From: Microvirga lotononidis
Lineage (GTDB): Bacteria; Pseudomonadota; Alphaproteobacteria; Rhizobiales; Beijerinckiaceae
NCBI RefSeq assembly: GCF_034627025.1
Contig: NZ_CP141048.1
Coordinates: 2,430,001 to 2,494,000, forward strand
Length of the DNA stretch: 64,000 nt
Direction of reading: 5' to 3'
Positions within the stretch are counted from its first letter, which is position 1. Every line of letters begins with the position of its first letter. The notes under the pieces are model-generated. The model was not told the origin of the DNA. It did not search any database and saw only the letters and a list, made by a program, of their open reading frames with translations. Positions 52,872 to 61,648 of the stretch are shown here, piece by piece. The position numbers were made by a program, and so were the translations under genes.

Positions 52872-54107
52872 ATGCGGATCGCGATTGTCGGAGCTGGAAT
52901 CGTTGGCCTCGCGGCCGCTCACTCCCTTCTGGATCGGGGACATGAAGTCATTCTGATCGATCCGGGCAATCAGACCGCACGGCCGACGGACGGCAATGCC
53001 GGCTGGATCGCTCATACCGACATCATGCCGCTGGCCTCTCCCAAGGTGTGGAGGGATCTTCCAGGCTGGCTGATGGATCCGCTGGGGCCTCTCACCATCA
53101 GGCCTGCCTATCTTCCCGCTCTGATGCCGTGGCTGATGCGCTTCATGCTGGCGTCGTCGCCCCTGCGGATCAAGGCCAGCATGGCGGCTATCCGCGCCAT
53201 CAACGCCGAAGCGTTGCCCTCCTGGAAGAGGCTGCTGTCCTCGTTGGACCTGAACACGCATCTGCGCGAGAAGGGCATTCTCTCCGTCTGGAAGCGGCAT
53301 GAGGCTTTTCTGCGGGCTAAGGACGTCCTCGACCGTCAGCGCGACCTCGGCATCGGAGTCGAGATCCTCGACCGGACGGAGCTCGCCAGCCTGGAGCCCT
53401 CACTCCGTAACGTCGAAGCAGGCGCGCTTTTCCCGGACGCATGTCACATCTCCGATCCGGCCCATCTGGCGTCGGACCTTAGAAGGCTCGCACTCGCACG
53501 TGGCGCGCAGCATGTCGCTGCTCGCGTCCTGGCAGTAGAGCCAAGCGATGCCGCGATCCGCATCCAGGCGGAGGGTACCGCCGGCGCAATCGTTGCCGAC
53601 AGGGTCGTCATCGCTGCCGGGGTCTGGTCACGGCCGCTCGCGAAGATCCTGGGAGACCGGATTCCCCTTGATACGGAGCGCGGCTACAATGCCACCTATC
53701 CTAAGGGTTCGTTCGGTCTCCATCGTCCCACCATGTTCGAGGGTGAAGGCTTCGTGACGACGCCGCTCGATACCGGAGACAGGGTCGGGGGCGCCGTCGA
53801 GTTCGCGGGCCTGGACGCCAAGCCCAATCATGATCGCACTTCCGCGATGATCGTACGGCTCAAGCGCTTTCTGCCGGACTTCGATGCCGACCAGGATGCG
53901 AAACGCTGGATGGGCTTTCGCCCGTCCATTCCGGATTCCCTGCCCGTGATAGGTCCTTCCAGGCGGGACCCTCGCATCGTCTACGCGTTCGGTCATGGCC
54001 ATCACGGATTGACCCAGGCCGCCGTCACATCGCGCCTAGTGGCGGATCTCATCGACGGCATGGCCGGTGAAATCGATCTCAAGCCTTATTCGGCGCAGCG
54101 CTTCTGA
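52872..54107 (+). CDS. D-amino-acid dehydrogenase (probable D-hydroxyproline dehydrogenase)
   Basis: A 411-residue DadA/DAO-family flavoprotein. The FAD motif IVGAGIVGLAAAHSLLDRGH is at residues 4-23. GNAGWIAHTDIMPLASPKVW is the DadA-type segment, and the C-terminal DSLPVIGPSRRDPRIVYAFG and GHGHHGLTQAAVTSRLVADL are the FAD-closing motifs. It would oxidise cis-4-hydroxy-D-proline to the pyrroline used by the DapA-family enzyme. It is 48 bp after the epimerase gene. The semialdehyde dehydrogenase needed to finish the pathway is not in the window. Confidence 0.88.
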   Translation: MRIAIVGAGIVGLAAAHSLLDRGHEVILIDPGNQTARPTDGNAGWIAHTDIMPLASPKVWRDLPGWLMDPLGPLTIRPAYLPALMPWLMRFMLASSPLRIKASMAAIRAINAEALPSWKRLLSSLDLNTHLREKGILSVWKRHEAFLRAKDVLDRQRDLGIGVEILDRTELASLEPSLRNVEAGALFPDACHISDPAHLASDLRRLALARGAQHVAARVLAVEPSDAAIRIQAEGTAGAIVADRVVIAAGVWSRPLAKILGDRIPLDTERGYNATYPKGSFGLHRPTMFEGEGFVTTPLDTGDRVGGAVEFAGLDAKPNHDRTSAMIVRLKRFLPDFDADQDAKRWMGFRPSIPDSLPVIGPSRRDPRIVYAFGHGHHGLTQAAVTSRLVADLIDGMAGEIDLKPYSAQRF

Positions 54108-54169
54108 ACAGGCATTTCCATCCGGAACTCAGGGGCGCCGATTCTATGGCCGGTCCCGCCCGATAGGCT

Positions 54170-54397
54170 TCATGCCGTCGGTTGGGGAGTCGTCGGCGTC
54201 ACGGGGATTTCAGGGGGCGACGTCGGGGGCACCCCGACGGGTTCGCCGGGCGGCGGAATGTCTCCGGGCGTCGCCGGGGGCACGCCGATCGGCTCAGGCT
54301 GAGGGCCTTCGGGCGGCGTGGGTGGACTCACCGGGGCCGGATTGGGATCCGCCGGTGTCGGCTCGGGATAAGGCTGGTTCGGCAGAGGGATGGGCAT
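54170..54397 (-). CDS. Proline-rich mini-protein
   Basis: A 75-residue frame, MPIPLPNQPYPEPTPADPNP and onward, about 40 percent Pro with many PE, PP and GVPP units. It has no signal peptide or membrane helix. Similar short Pro-rich frames occur in Hyphomicrobiales, which supports a real gene, but no function is known. A weak GGAG lies about 15 bp before the ATG. High GC can create long Pro-rich frames by chance, so this stays tentative. Confidence 0.45.
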   Translation of the reverse strand: MPIPLPNQPYPEPTPADPNPAPVSPPTPPEGPQPEPIGVPPATPGDIPPPGEPVGVPPTSPPEIPVTPTTPQPTA

Positions 54398-54531
54398 TCA
54401 GGCGGCGCTCCGCGGTTGAGGCGTCTTTCAGGGTCGGTAAAGGGGCAATCATCAGTGGAGCGCTAGGTTCCGGTCAAGGAAGGAGGCATCGCGGCCTGGA
54501 CGGGATTCGAATGTCCCGGGAGGTCGCAATT

Positions 54532-56406
54532 CTATTCCTGCCCGCGGTCGCGCCGCCGCCGTTCGACTTCCTGTTTGATCAGCACGTCGAGAATCTCGCT
54601 CGGCACCGCCTTCGAAGGCCGACCGTTGATGGCGCGCAGGCGCTCGGTGTCGAACTTCGGCTCACGATCGACGGTCAGGAGGCCGTTGGTTTCCTGTGCC
54701 GTATCGGTGAGCTGAGTGTAGCAGAAACCGGCAAGCGCCGTGGAGGCCAGCAGCGCATCGACGAGTTCCTCGTAACGGGCGAGAAGAGCATCGGGACTGG
54801 CGAATTGGCCGTACCCGAACCAATCCTCGGCGGCCTGAGGCACGAATCCGAGACCGCCGAATTCGCTGATCACGATGGGCTCGTCTTCGATTTCGACCCC
54901 TTCGCCCAAAAGAGGATGGTGGTGCGGACGGACTTCGCGGAACGTCCGTGCGATGGCCTGCCGATCGACGTAGCGCTCGCGCAGCACGTCTCCGGTCTGC
55001 GCGTAATCGTGTACGCCGAAGATGTCGCCGACGGCGTGCTGCCAGCCGTCATTGGCGATCACCGGTCGCGTCGGGTCGACGGCTCGTGTGAGGTGATAGA
55101 GGGCGCTGACGAAGTCACGCTGCTGCCTGGAGCGGTCGAGGTCCGGCACGCCCCAGCTTTCGTTCAGGGGAACCCAGGTGATGATGCTGGGATGGTTGTA
55201 GTCGCGGCGGACGGCCTCCAGCCATTCGCGGGTGAGCATTTCAGCGGCGCGGTCCGAATAGACATAAGCGTTGGCGGCCTCGCTCCAGACGAGCATGCCG
55301 AGTCGGTCGCACCAGAACAGGAAGCGCGGGTCCTCCAGCTTCTGGTGAATGCGAACGCCATTGAAGCCCAAGGATTGCGCCAGCTCCACCTCGCGCTTGA
55401 GGGCACCTGCATCTGGGGCTGTGAGGAGAGAATCCGGCCAGTAGTTCTGCGCCAGAACGAGGCGCAGGAACGTCGGAATGCCGTTGATGATGAAGCGCCC
55501 GTCGCGGGCTTCGATGCGGCGCAGGCCGAAATAGCTTTCGACACGGTCGATGACGGCGCCGTTCTCGTCGGTCAGTTCGATCAACGCCTCGATGAGGTTG
55601 GGATGCTCGGGCGCCCACAGCAGGGTGCGGCGCCGGCGGATCGCCGCATCGTTGATATCGAGGAGGAGGTCCCGCCGCAATTCGCGCCCCGAGAGCAGAT
55701 AGGTGTCCTCGACGAGCGTGCGGGTCGGCCTATCTCCCTTCAGCTGCACGCGCAGGTGCCAGCCCGCAGGAGGCGTTCGGTCTAGGCGAAGGACCAGCCC
55801 GACGCCGAAGCGGTCGACGTCGGGCGTCCACCGCAGCTCGGCAATGGCGACCCTCGGGACTGGTTCCAGCCAGACGGGCTGCCAGATGCCGGTGGTGCGA
55901 TGATACCAGATATAGCCAGGCTGCTCTTCCCAGTACTGCTTGCCTCGCGGCTGCTGGAGATCCCGGGGCTCATCCTCGGCTCGAACCACGACGATCTGGG
56001 TCTCGCCGGGAGCGAGCAGGGGGGTGATGTCGGCGGAGAACGGCGTCTGTCCGCCCGTGTGCTCCACCGCCATGCGGCCGTTGACCCAGATCGTGGCCTT
56101 GTAGTCGACGGCACCGAAATGGATGACGAGGCGCTCCCGGCGATCCGCCTCCTGAACCTGCACTTCGCGGCGGTACCAGACGACCGGATGGAACCCGGTT
56201 TCGTGTATGCCGGATGATTTGCTCTCGGGTGCGAAGGGCACCATGATTTCGCGGTCGAATGGTTCCGTCCGCTCGAACCAGCGCTCGGCAAGCCCCTCGT
56301 CTTCGCCGTCGAACGCGAAGCCCCACGGGCCGCACAGGTCGATCCAGCGGTCACGGCGCAGTTGCGGGTGAGGGTGGAGCTCGGCTGGAATGGTCGTCTC
56401 GGTCAT
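54532..56406 (-). CDS. Glycoside hydrolase family 2 enzyme (beta-glycosidase)
   Basis: A 624-residue cytoplasmic-type GH2 protein with the sugar-binding jelly-roll (about 20-190, DYKATIWVNGRMAVEHTGGQ), an immunoglobulin-like domain and a TIM barrel. The acid/base Glu416 is in VPLNESWG and the nucleophile Glu515 in VISEFGGLG; the 99-residue spacing fits GH2 enzymes such as beta-glucuronidase and beta-galactosidase. FLRLVLAQNYWPDSLLTAPD replaces the usual His-rich motif near the barrel start. No signal peptide is seen. The start MTETTIPAEL is chosen over an open frame to 56475. It is opposite in strand to the two short GH1-like genes. Confidence 0.88.
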   Translation of the reverse strand: MTETTIPAELHPHPQLRRDRWIDLCGPWGFAFDGEDEGLAERWFERTEPFDREIMVPFAPESKSSGIHETGFHPVVWYRREVQVQEADRRERLVIHFGAVDYKATIWVNGRMAVEHTGGQTPFSADITPLLAPGETQIVVVRAEDEPRDLQQPRGKQYWEEQPGYIWYHRTTGIWQPVWLEPVPRVAIAELRWTPDVDRFGVGLVLRLDRTPPAGWHLRVQLKGDRPTRTLVEDTYLLSGRELRRDLLLDINDAAIRRRRTLLWAPEHPNLIEALIELTDENGAVIDRVESYFGLRRIEARDGRFIINGIPTFLRLVLAQNYWPDSLLTAPDAGALKREVELAQSLGFNGVRIHQKLEDPRFLFWCDRLGMLVWSEAANAYVYSDRAAEMLTREWLEAVRRDYNHPSIITWVPLNESWGVPDLDRSRQQRDFVSALYHLTRAVDPTRPVIANDGWQHAVGDIFGVHDYAQTGDVLRERYVDRQAIARTFREVRPHHHPLLGEGVEIEDEPIVISEFGGLGFVPQAAEDWFGYGQFASPDALLARYEELVDALLASTALAGFCYTQLTDTAQETNGLLTVDREPKFDTERLRAINGRPSKAVPSEILDVLIKQEVERRRRDRGQE

Positions 56407-56632
56407 GTTCCATCCCCCTGTTATTGTGCTGCCGCAACCGGGCAGGAGGCAGGCTTGTCCTCTCGTTCCGACCAACGCGTGAGGGCCGGGGAGGTTCTCA
56501 AGAGCGCTCTGCGATGAAACCTTCCCTTAGGTAAGCCGTTCCCCAACTTGGATCACATGACGGCCGAGGTTCGCCCGCGGCCTCACCGCTGTGCTGCAGT
56601 GGAAGCACTGACGCTCAAGGGATGGCCTCGGC

Positions 56633-57946
56633 ATGACCCAAGCGCTCCCACCTCGATCCCACCTTCATCGCCTCACTGCCCCAGAGGCGTTCTGGTGGTC
56701 CACCGGAATCGAGGACACCTTCATCACGGCCCCGCATCCGGTCACGGGGCGGACCCTCGACGAGTACGAGCTGACCGGTCACTACGACCGCTGGCACGGC
56801 GATCTGGGCCTCGTGGCCGAGCTCGCCGTGCCCTGCGCCCGCTACGGCGTGCCGTGGCACCGCATTCAGCCCACGGCGACCACCTGGGACTGGACCTTCC
56901 CGGACGAAACCCTGGAGAGGCTTCTCGACCTCGGCGTCGATCCACAAGTCGACCTGGTCCATTATGGATTGCCCGCCTGGATCGAGGGCGCCTTCCTGCA
57001 TCCCGACTACCCGAAGCTCGTTTCCGATTACGCGGCGCGCCTTGCCGAGCGCTTTCGGGGGCGGATCACCTGGTACACCCCGCTCAACGAGCCGCGCATT
57101 ACGGGCTGGTATTGCGGCCGCCTCGGCTGGTGGCCGCCGTTCCGGCGCAGCTGGCCGGGCTTCGTGGCGCTAATGCTGGCCATTGCCAAAGGCATGGTTG
57201 AAACCGTCAAGGCCCTGGAGAGCGTCGACCCGGAGATCGTGCCCTATTTCGTCGATGCCACGGACCTGTTCGATACCGACGACCCCGCCTTCGAGGACGA
57301 GGCACGGCGCCGCCAGGATATCGTCTTCCTCGCCCTCGATCTCGTCTCCGGGCGGATCGACGAGCGCCATTCCCTCTGGGACTGGCTTTTGAAGAACGGC
57401 GCGCGGGAGGCCGATCTCGCTTACTTCCTCGACAATGCCGTGGCGCTGCCGGTCATCGGCATGAACCTCTACCCGATGTTCACGCAGAAGAAGCTGCTGC
57501 GTGACGCAGGAGGGCGCTTCCGGATCCGCATGCCCTATGCCGGCGCCGATCTCATCACCCGGCTCGGGCGGCTCTATTATGAGCGCTACGGGGCTCCACT
57601 CATGATCTCGGAGACGGCCTCCATGGGCTCCCTGCGGCGCCGGCTCGACTGGCTCGATGCGTCGGTCGCGGCCACCCGGCAGCTGCGGGAAGATGGCATT
57701 CCGCTGGTAGGATATACCTGGTGGCCGATGTTCGCGCTTGTCACATGGGCCTACCGCCAGGGAAACCGCCCCGTGACCGAGCACCTGGCGCAGATGGGAT
57801 TGTGGGACATCGTCCCGGACGAAGCCGATCCGCTGCGCCGGGTTCGGACCTCCGGCGTGGATATCTATCGCCGCCTGGTGCAAGGCGGGGCTGAGAGCGT
57901 CGGGAGGTTGTCCCAAGTGCCGTCCCGCGCCGCGGCAGCGCTTTGA
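56633..57946 (+). CDS. GH1-like beta-glycosidase, short form (first of pair)
   Basis: A 437-residue TIM-barrel protein related to family 1 glycosidases. The acid/base Glu153 lies in YTPLNEPRITGW and the nucleophile Glu327 in LMISETASMG. The N-terminus contains FWWSTGIEDTFITAPHPVTG, where a GH1 enzyme has its glycone-site Gln and sugar-binding Trp, but many loop motifs of canonical beta-glucosidases are absent. No signal peptide is present. It is 19 bp before a second related gene, so the two are likely co-expressed. Substrate is unknown; surface-glycan remodelling is one possibility given the neighbouring polysaccharide genes. Confidence 0.8.
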   Translation: MTQALPPRSHLHRLTAPEAFWWSTGIEDTFITAPHPVTGRTLDEYELTGHYDRWHGDLGLVAELAVPCARYGVPWHRIQPTATTWDWTFPDETLERLLDLGVDPQVDLVHYGLPAWIEGAFLHPDYPKLVSDYAARLAERFRGRITWYTPLNEPRITGWYCGRLGWWPPFRRSWPGFVALMLAIAKGMVETVKALESVDPEIVPYFVDATDLFDTDDPAFEDEARRRQDIVFLALDLVSGRIDERHSLWDWLLKNGAREADLAYFLDNAVALPVIGMNLYPMFTQKKLLRDAGGRFRIRMPYAGADLITRLGRLYYERYGAPLMISETASMGSLRRRLDWLDASVAATRQLREDGIPLVGYTWWPMFALVTWAYRQGNRPVTEHLAQMGLWDIVPDEADPLRRVRTSGVDIYRRLVQGGAESVGRLSQVPSRAAAAL

Positions 57947-57965
57947 GGCGGAAGGGGAGAGCGCG

Positions 57966-59186
57966 ATGTTCAGAAGCTTCTTTCTCGCGGGCTTTGAGGG
58001 CTCCACCGGCTACAACCGGCACGGCCATTGGTTCGACCAGGTCGTGGCGACCGGACATGACAGGACGGTGGACGACGATTATCGGCAGCTCGCCCGGCTC
58101 GACATCCATGCCGCTCGCGAAACGATCCGCTGGCCCTTGGTGGATCTCGGGCGTGGGCGCTACGACTTCTCCACGGTCGAGCCCTTCGTCGAGGCCTCGC
58201 GTCGGCACCATGTGGAAGTCGTGTGGGATCTCTTCCATTACGGCTATCCAAAGGGGCTCGACCTGTGGAGCGAGGATTTCCCCAGGCGCTTCGCCGATTA
58301 CTGCTACGCGGTCGGCCGCTACATCGCCCAGCGCACCGAAGGCATCTGCGCCTTCACGCCGGTGAACGAGCCCTCGTTCATGTCCTACGCGGCCGGTGAG
58401 AAGGGCTTGTTCGCGCCTCATGCCACGGGGCGTGGGTGGGATCTCAAGGTGGCCCTGTCCCGAGCGGCGATCGAGGGCATCAATGCCCTGTGGGCGGCCT
58501 GTCCCGGCGCACGGATGGTGAACGTCGATCCCCTCTGCCGCGTGGCCGTGCCTCCCGGCCGTCCGGAGCTCGAGGATCAGGTGAGGGACTTCAATGACCG
58601 CCTCGTGTTCCAGGGCTGGGACATGCTGTGCGGCCGCCTGCTGCCCGAGCTCGGGGGCAGCAGGCGGCATTTGGGCATCGTGGGAATCAACTATTACTGG
58701 ACCAACCAGTGGGAGTTCGGAGGAATCCCGAAGGCCGACGGGGTCATCCCGCCGCTGGCGGACGAGGATCCCCGCAGATGGCCCTTGAGCGCCCTCGTCC
58801 GCTCGGTGTGGAAGCGTTACGGCGGCGAAGTGATGATCACGGAAACCAGCCATATCGGCGACAGCCGCGGGCGCTGGCTGCGGGAGGTGGCGCAGGAGGC
58901 CGAGGAGCTGCTTCAGGACGGGGTGCCCCTGCGAGGGGTGTGCCTTTACCCTATCCTCGGCATGCCGGAATGGCACGACCCGGATATCTGGACTCCGATG
59001 GGGCTCTGGGATCCCGTCTGCCATCGCGATCCCGACGGAGAGCGGCTGATCTGCGAGCCGATGCTCGCGGCCCTGCAATCCGTCCGCCATGTGGACGAGC
59101 TCCATCGCAGGATCGTCTCCCGCTCCCGCATGGGGAGGAACACCCCTCGGTCAGAGCGGGTGTCAGGGGCGGTCTCGGCGGGGTGA
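57966..59186 (+). CDS. GH1-like beta-glycosidase, short form (second of pair)
   Basis: A 406-residue protein related to the preceding one. It starts MFRSFFLAGFEGSTGYNRHG, has acid/base Glu135 in FTPVNEPSFMSYAAGE and nucleophile Glu293 in VMITETSHIGD. The His/Asn residue LFHYGYPKGLDLWS fits the GH1 catalytic-site loop. The C-terminal 40 residues after SVRHVDELHRR are basic and probably disordered. It has no signal peptide. The pair suggests sequential trimming of a beta-linked glycan or glycolipid, which is inference. Confidence 0.8.
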   Translation: MFRSFFLAGFEGSTGYNRHGHWFDQVVATGHDRTVDDDYRQLARLDIHAARETIRWPLVDLGRGRYDFSTVEPFVEASRRHHVEVVWDLFHYGYPKGLDLWSEDFPRRFADYCYAVGRYIAQRTEGICAFTPVNEPSFMSYAAGEKGLFAPHATGRGWDLKVALSRAAIEGINALWAACPGARMVNVDPLCRVAVPPGRPELEDQVRDFNDRLVFQGWDMLCGRLLPELGGSRRHLGIVGINYYWTNQWEFGGIPKADGVIPPLADEDPRRWPLSALVRSVWKRYGGEVMITETSHIGDSRGRWLREVAQEAEELLQDGVPLRGVCLYPILGMPEWHDPDIWTPMGLWDPVCHRDPDGERLICEPMLAALQSVRHVDELHRRIVSRSRMGRNTPRSERVSGAVSAG

Positions 59187-59213
59187 CGCGGTTGCCCCGA
59201 ATTCGGCGCACCA

Positions 59214-60371
59214 TCAATCCACCGTGACCTTGAAGCGAACCAGGTCCCTGTTCATGGTCGGGCGCTTCGTCTGCCAGTTGAAGCGGGTCAGGTAGAGATA
59301 GAACGTGCTTCCGGCGGTCTGGAACACCGGCGACGGGCTGTCGTGATCGATGATCGAGGGATAGTCGTAATAGGCCTTCTTCTCGGTGGTGCCCCAGGGC
59401 GGATCGAACGGGGCGAGCAGGGCGGCGGCCGACCAGTTCCGCAGGTCGGGCGAGGTCGCATAATAGACGCCCCCAGTGTCGTTCACCCGCGTGGACCAGA
59501 CGACCATCCAGAGATTCCTCGATTCCAGACGGATCAGGGACCGCACCTTGCCGCTCATGTCGCCGTTCCCGAGACGGTCGCATGTGGCCCGAACGGGTTT
59601 CTGCCCATCGGCCGGGTAGGGGTTCGGGGGCTGAACGAAGCTGCCTCTGCTCATCATCCGCCAACCGGTCACGAGATCGGATCGCGGAGCGCGGAACAGG
59701 CAGTTCCCGCGCCCGCCCGGTTCCGCGGCATCCTCCGTCCAGGCAATGAAATAGGCATATTCTCGGTCGAACACGGTGTTCGAGAGCGTGAGGAAGCCCG
59801 CGGCCTTGGTGTTCGTGTCGAAGCGCTCGTTCGACCCGGCGACGAGGCGCTGGCCACGGGGCAGAAGCTTGAAGGAGAAATCCCGCTCATCCGCCTCCAG
59901 GGCGACGAGGGAAAGATACCAGCATTCCGGCTTGCCGGGCCCCTTGGCGCAAAGCCCGTCATGGCGGAGCCCGGAGAACTCCTGGCTCGCCAATCCGAGA
60001 ACACGCCCGCCACCGAGCGGGATGAGGCTCTGCACCCAGAACCGGTCATCGAGCGCTGCGGGATCCGCCGATTCCCCGCCCTGGGAGACGATGGAACAAT
60101 CGGTGCGCAGATCGGCGAAGCTCGATCCTTCCAAAACTCTGTTCCGGAAATGCGCGGCGATCAGCGCAATGGAACCGTCCTGGCGGCGATAGGCCCTGGC
60201 GGGCGAATCCGGGATCGTGCGCCAGTCGCAGCGCTGCCGTTCATAGCTGTAGACCACCTCGGGCTCGGGAAAGACCGAGAAGTGAAGCTGTTCGCCCGCA
60301 ATCGCGACCCTGCCCATCATGAGAAGCAGAAGGGCCAGCCATGCGAGGGCGTTCCAACGTTCCATCCTCAT
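59214..60371 (-). CDS. Secreted protein of unknown function (beta-propeller/GH43-like pattern)
   Basis: A 385-residue protein. The N-terminus MRMERWNALAWLALLLLMMG ends in RVAIAG, a likely signal peptide. The mature part has repeated strand-turn segments such as RAYRRQDGSIALIAAHFRNR, RNLWMVVWSTRVNDTGGVYY and STFYLYLTRFNWQTKR, which look like the blades of a five- or six-bladed propeller as in GH43 or sialidase-fold proteins. I do not recognise a specific family or catalytic carboxylates with confidence. It lies 15 bp downstream of a pyruvyl-transferase-family gene on the same strand, so it may act on the exported polysaccharide. Confidence 0.72.
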   Translation of the reverse strand: MRMERWNALAWLALLLLMMGRVAIAGEQLHFSVFPEPEVVYSYERQRCDWRTIPDSPARAYRRQDGSIALIAAHFRNRVLEGSSFADLRTDCSIVSQGGESADPAALDDRFWVQSLIPLGGGRVLGLASQEFSGLRHDGLCAKGPGKPECWYLSLVALEADERDFSFKLLPRGQRLVAGSNERFDTNTKAAGFLTLSNTVFDREYAYFIAWTEDAAEPGGRGNCLFRAPRSDLVTGWRMMSRGSFVQPPNPYPADGQKPVRATCDRLGNGDMSGKVRSLIRLESRNLWMVVWSTRVNDTGGVYYATSPDLRNWSAAALLAPFDPPWGTTEKKAYYDYPSIIDHDSPSPVFQTAGSTFYLYLTRFNWQTKRPTMNRDLVRFKVTVD

Positions 60372-60386
60372 CGGGATATCTTCATC

Positions 60387-61613
60387 TCAGGTGCCGGCTG
60401 CGATGCGGCTCAGGAAGGGTGCCGGCTGGAGCCTGTTCGCGTTAAGGAAGTCCAGATACCGGGCGGCCGCCGCACTCCGGTGCCGGTCATAGGCATCGGG
60501 ATCGAAGCGGATCATCTTCTTCAGGCTGGAGCGGGTGAGCGGCGCGGTCAGGTCGGCTGCGGCGACATGCGGGACGCCCGTGTTCTCGCAGAGTTCCTGG
60601 GTTCGGGAATCGATCGTGACGGTCAGGCCCATGCGCTCCGCCTGGAGAGCCAGGGCGACGCCATGATACCGGGACCCGATCGTGAGGTCGTGGCGGCGCA
60701 GCGTGTCCATCCAGGCCGGAACGTCATAGAACGATCGGACGTAGTTTCGGCACCAGCCCTTGAACTCCTCGAAGGAATAGTGCGGCACGGTGTGGTTGTG
60801 AATCTCCTTGAGCGCATGCGGATCGATCTCGTCGAAGATCTCTCGGGAAATCTGGATCATCTCTCCCATCGATTGAACCACGTACTGACCCGGATACATC
60901 GGATCCATCATGAGGCCGATAAGCTGATGCTCGATGTCCCGGGTCTTCAGCCACGCCTGATGACCTGCGGCGACCGAGATGGAGCGCGGCAGGGGAAGGT
61001 TTGACCACTGCTTGTGGATCTTCTGGCCGAGGCCCGGATTCGGGTTCGTGAAATACGAAGGGCAGCCGCCGGCAACCGAGCCATGGATACCCAGCTTGTC
61101 GAGCTGCGACGTGGTGAACGCACCGCGCGTATAGATGTTGGAGCCCGCCGAGGACGGATTGGAGCGCGCGATGACTTCGGCCCACCGACGGGTGCCGTCG
61201 GTCAGCTGGATGTCCTGATCGTAGCTGTCCGCCTGGGCGCCAAGCCCGATGGCAACGATCGGCAGGCCTGATTTCTCCAGGTTGTCCGCCATGGTGCCGT
61301 AATCCGTGTGGCGGCCCAGCTGGTTCGCGCACGGAATGACGATGATGTCGGCGTTCTCCTTCAGGCTCTCGGCCGATGCGCTCCAGCTGAAGAACTTGAC
61401 CGGATTGGAAATGTGGCTGGCGATGGCATAGACGAAGGCCAGGTTGCCGTTGTTGTGGCCGATCCCATTGTAGAGATCCTCGAACGCGGCGTTCGAATAG
61501 AGTCCGAGGGACGGATACTTCCACAGGATCGCGACCCGCAGAGGCTTGGCGGGAGCCTTCGGCGCCGGAGCGGGCGGGCTGATCGGCTTGTCCATGGTCA
61601 TTTCGTCGAGCAT
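60387..61613 (-). CDS. Polysaccharide pyruvyl transferase family protein
   Basis: A 408-residue protein with the PS_pyruv_trans fold. Early LRVAILWKYPSLGLYSNAAF precedes NADIIVIPCANQLGRHTDYG, and the C-terminal LTIGSRYHGVALALQAERMG with Arg-x-His-Gly is the family signature (D-x-x-x-G-x-R-x-H). A Pro-rich N-terminal tail of about 25 residues precedes the domain. Such enzymes add pyruvyl ketals to exopolysaccharide sugars from phosphoenolpyruvate, although many annotated members are untested. The start is set at MLDEMTMDKP; a GTG at 61691 would overlap galE. Confidence 0.83.
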   Translation of the reverse strand: MLDEMTMDKPISPPAPAPKAPAKPLRVAILWKYPSLGLYSNAAFEDLYNGIGHNNGNLAFVYAIASHISNPVKFFSWSASAESLKENADIIVIPCANQLGRHTDYGTMADNLEKSGLPIVAIGLGAQADSYDQDIQLTDGTRRWAEVIARSNPSSAGSNIYTRGAFTTSQLDKLGIHGSVAGGCPSYFTNPNPGLGQKIHKQWSNLPLPRSISVAAGHQAWLKTRDIEHQLIGLMMDPMYPGQYVVQSMGEMIQISREIFDEIDPHALKEIHNHTVPHYSFEEFKGWCRNYVRSFYDVPAWMDTLRRHDLTIGSRYHGVALALQAERMGLTVTIDSRTQELCENTGVPHVAAADLTAPLTRSSLKKMIRFDPDAYDRHRSAAAARYLDFLNANRLQPAPFLSRIAAGT

Positions 61614-61648
61614 ATGAAATCCATTCTGAAATCGAGTGTTGTCAGGGA

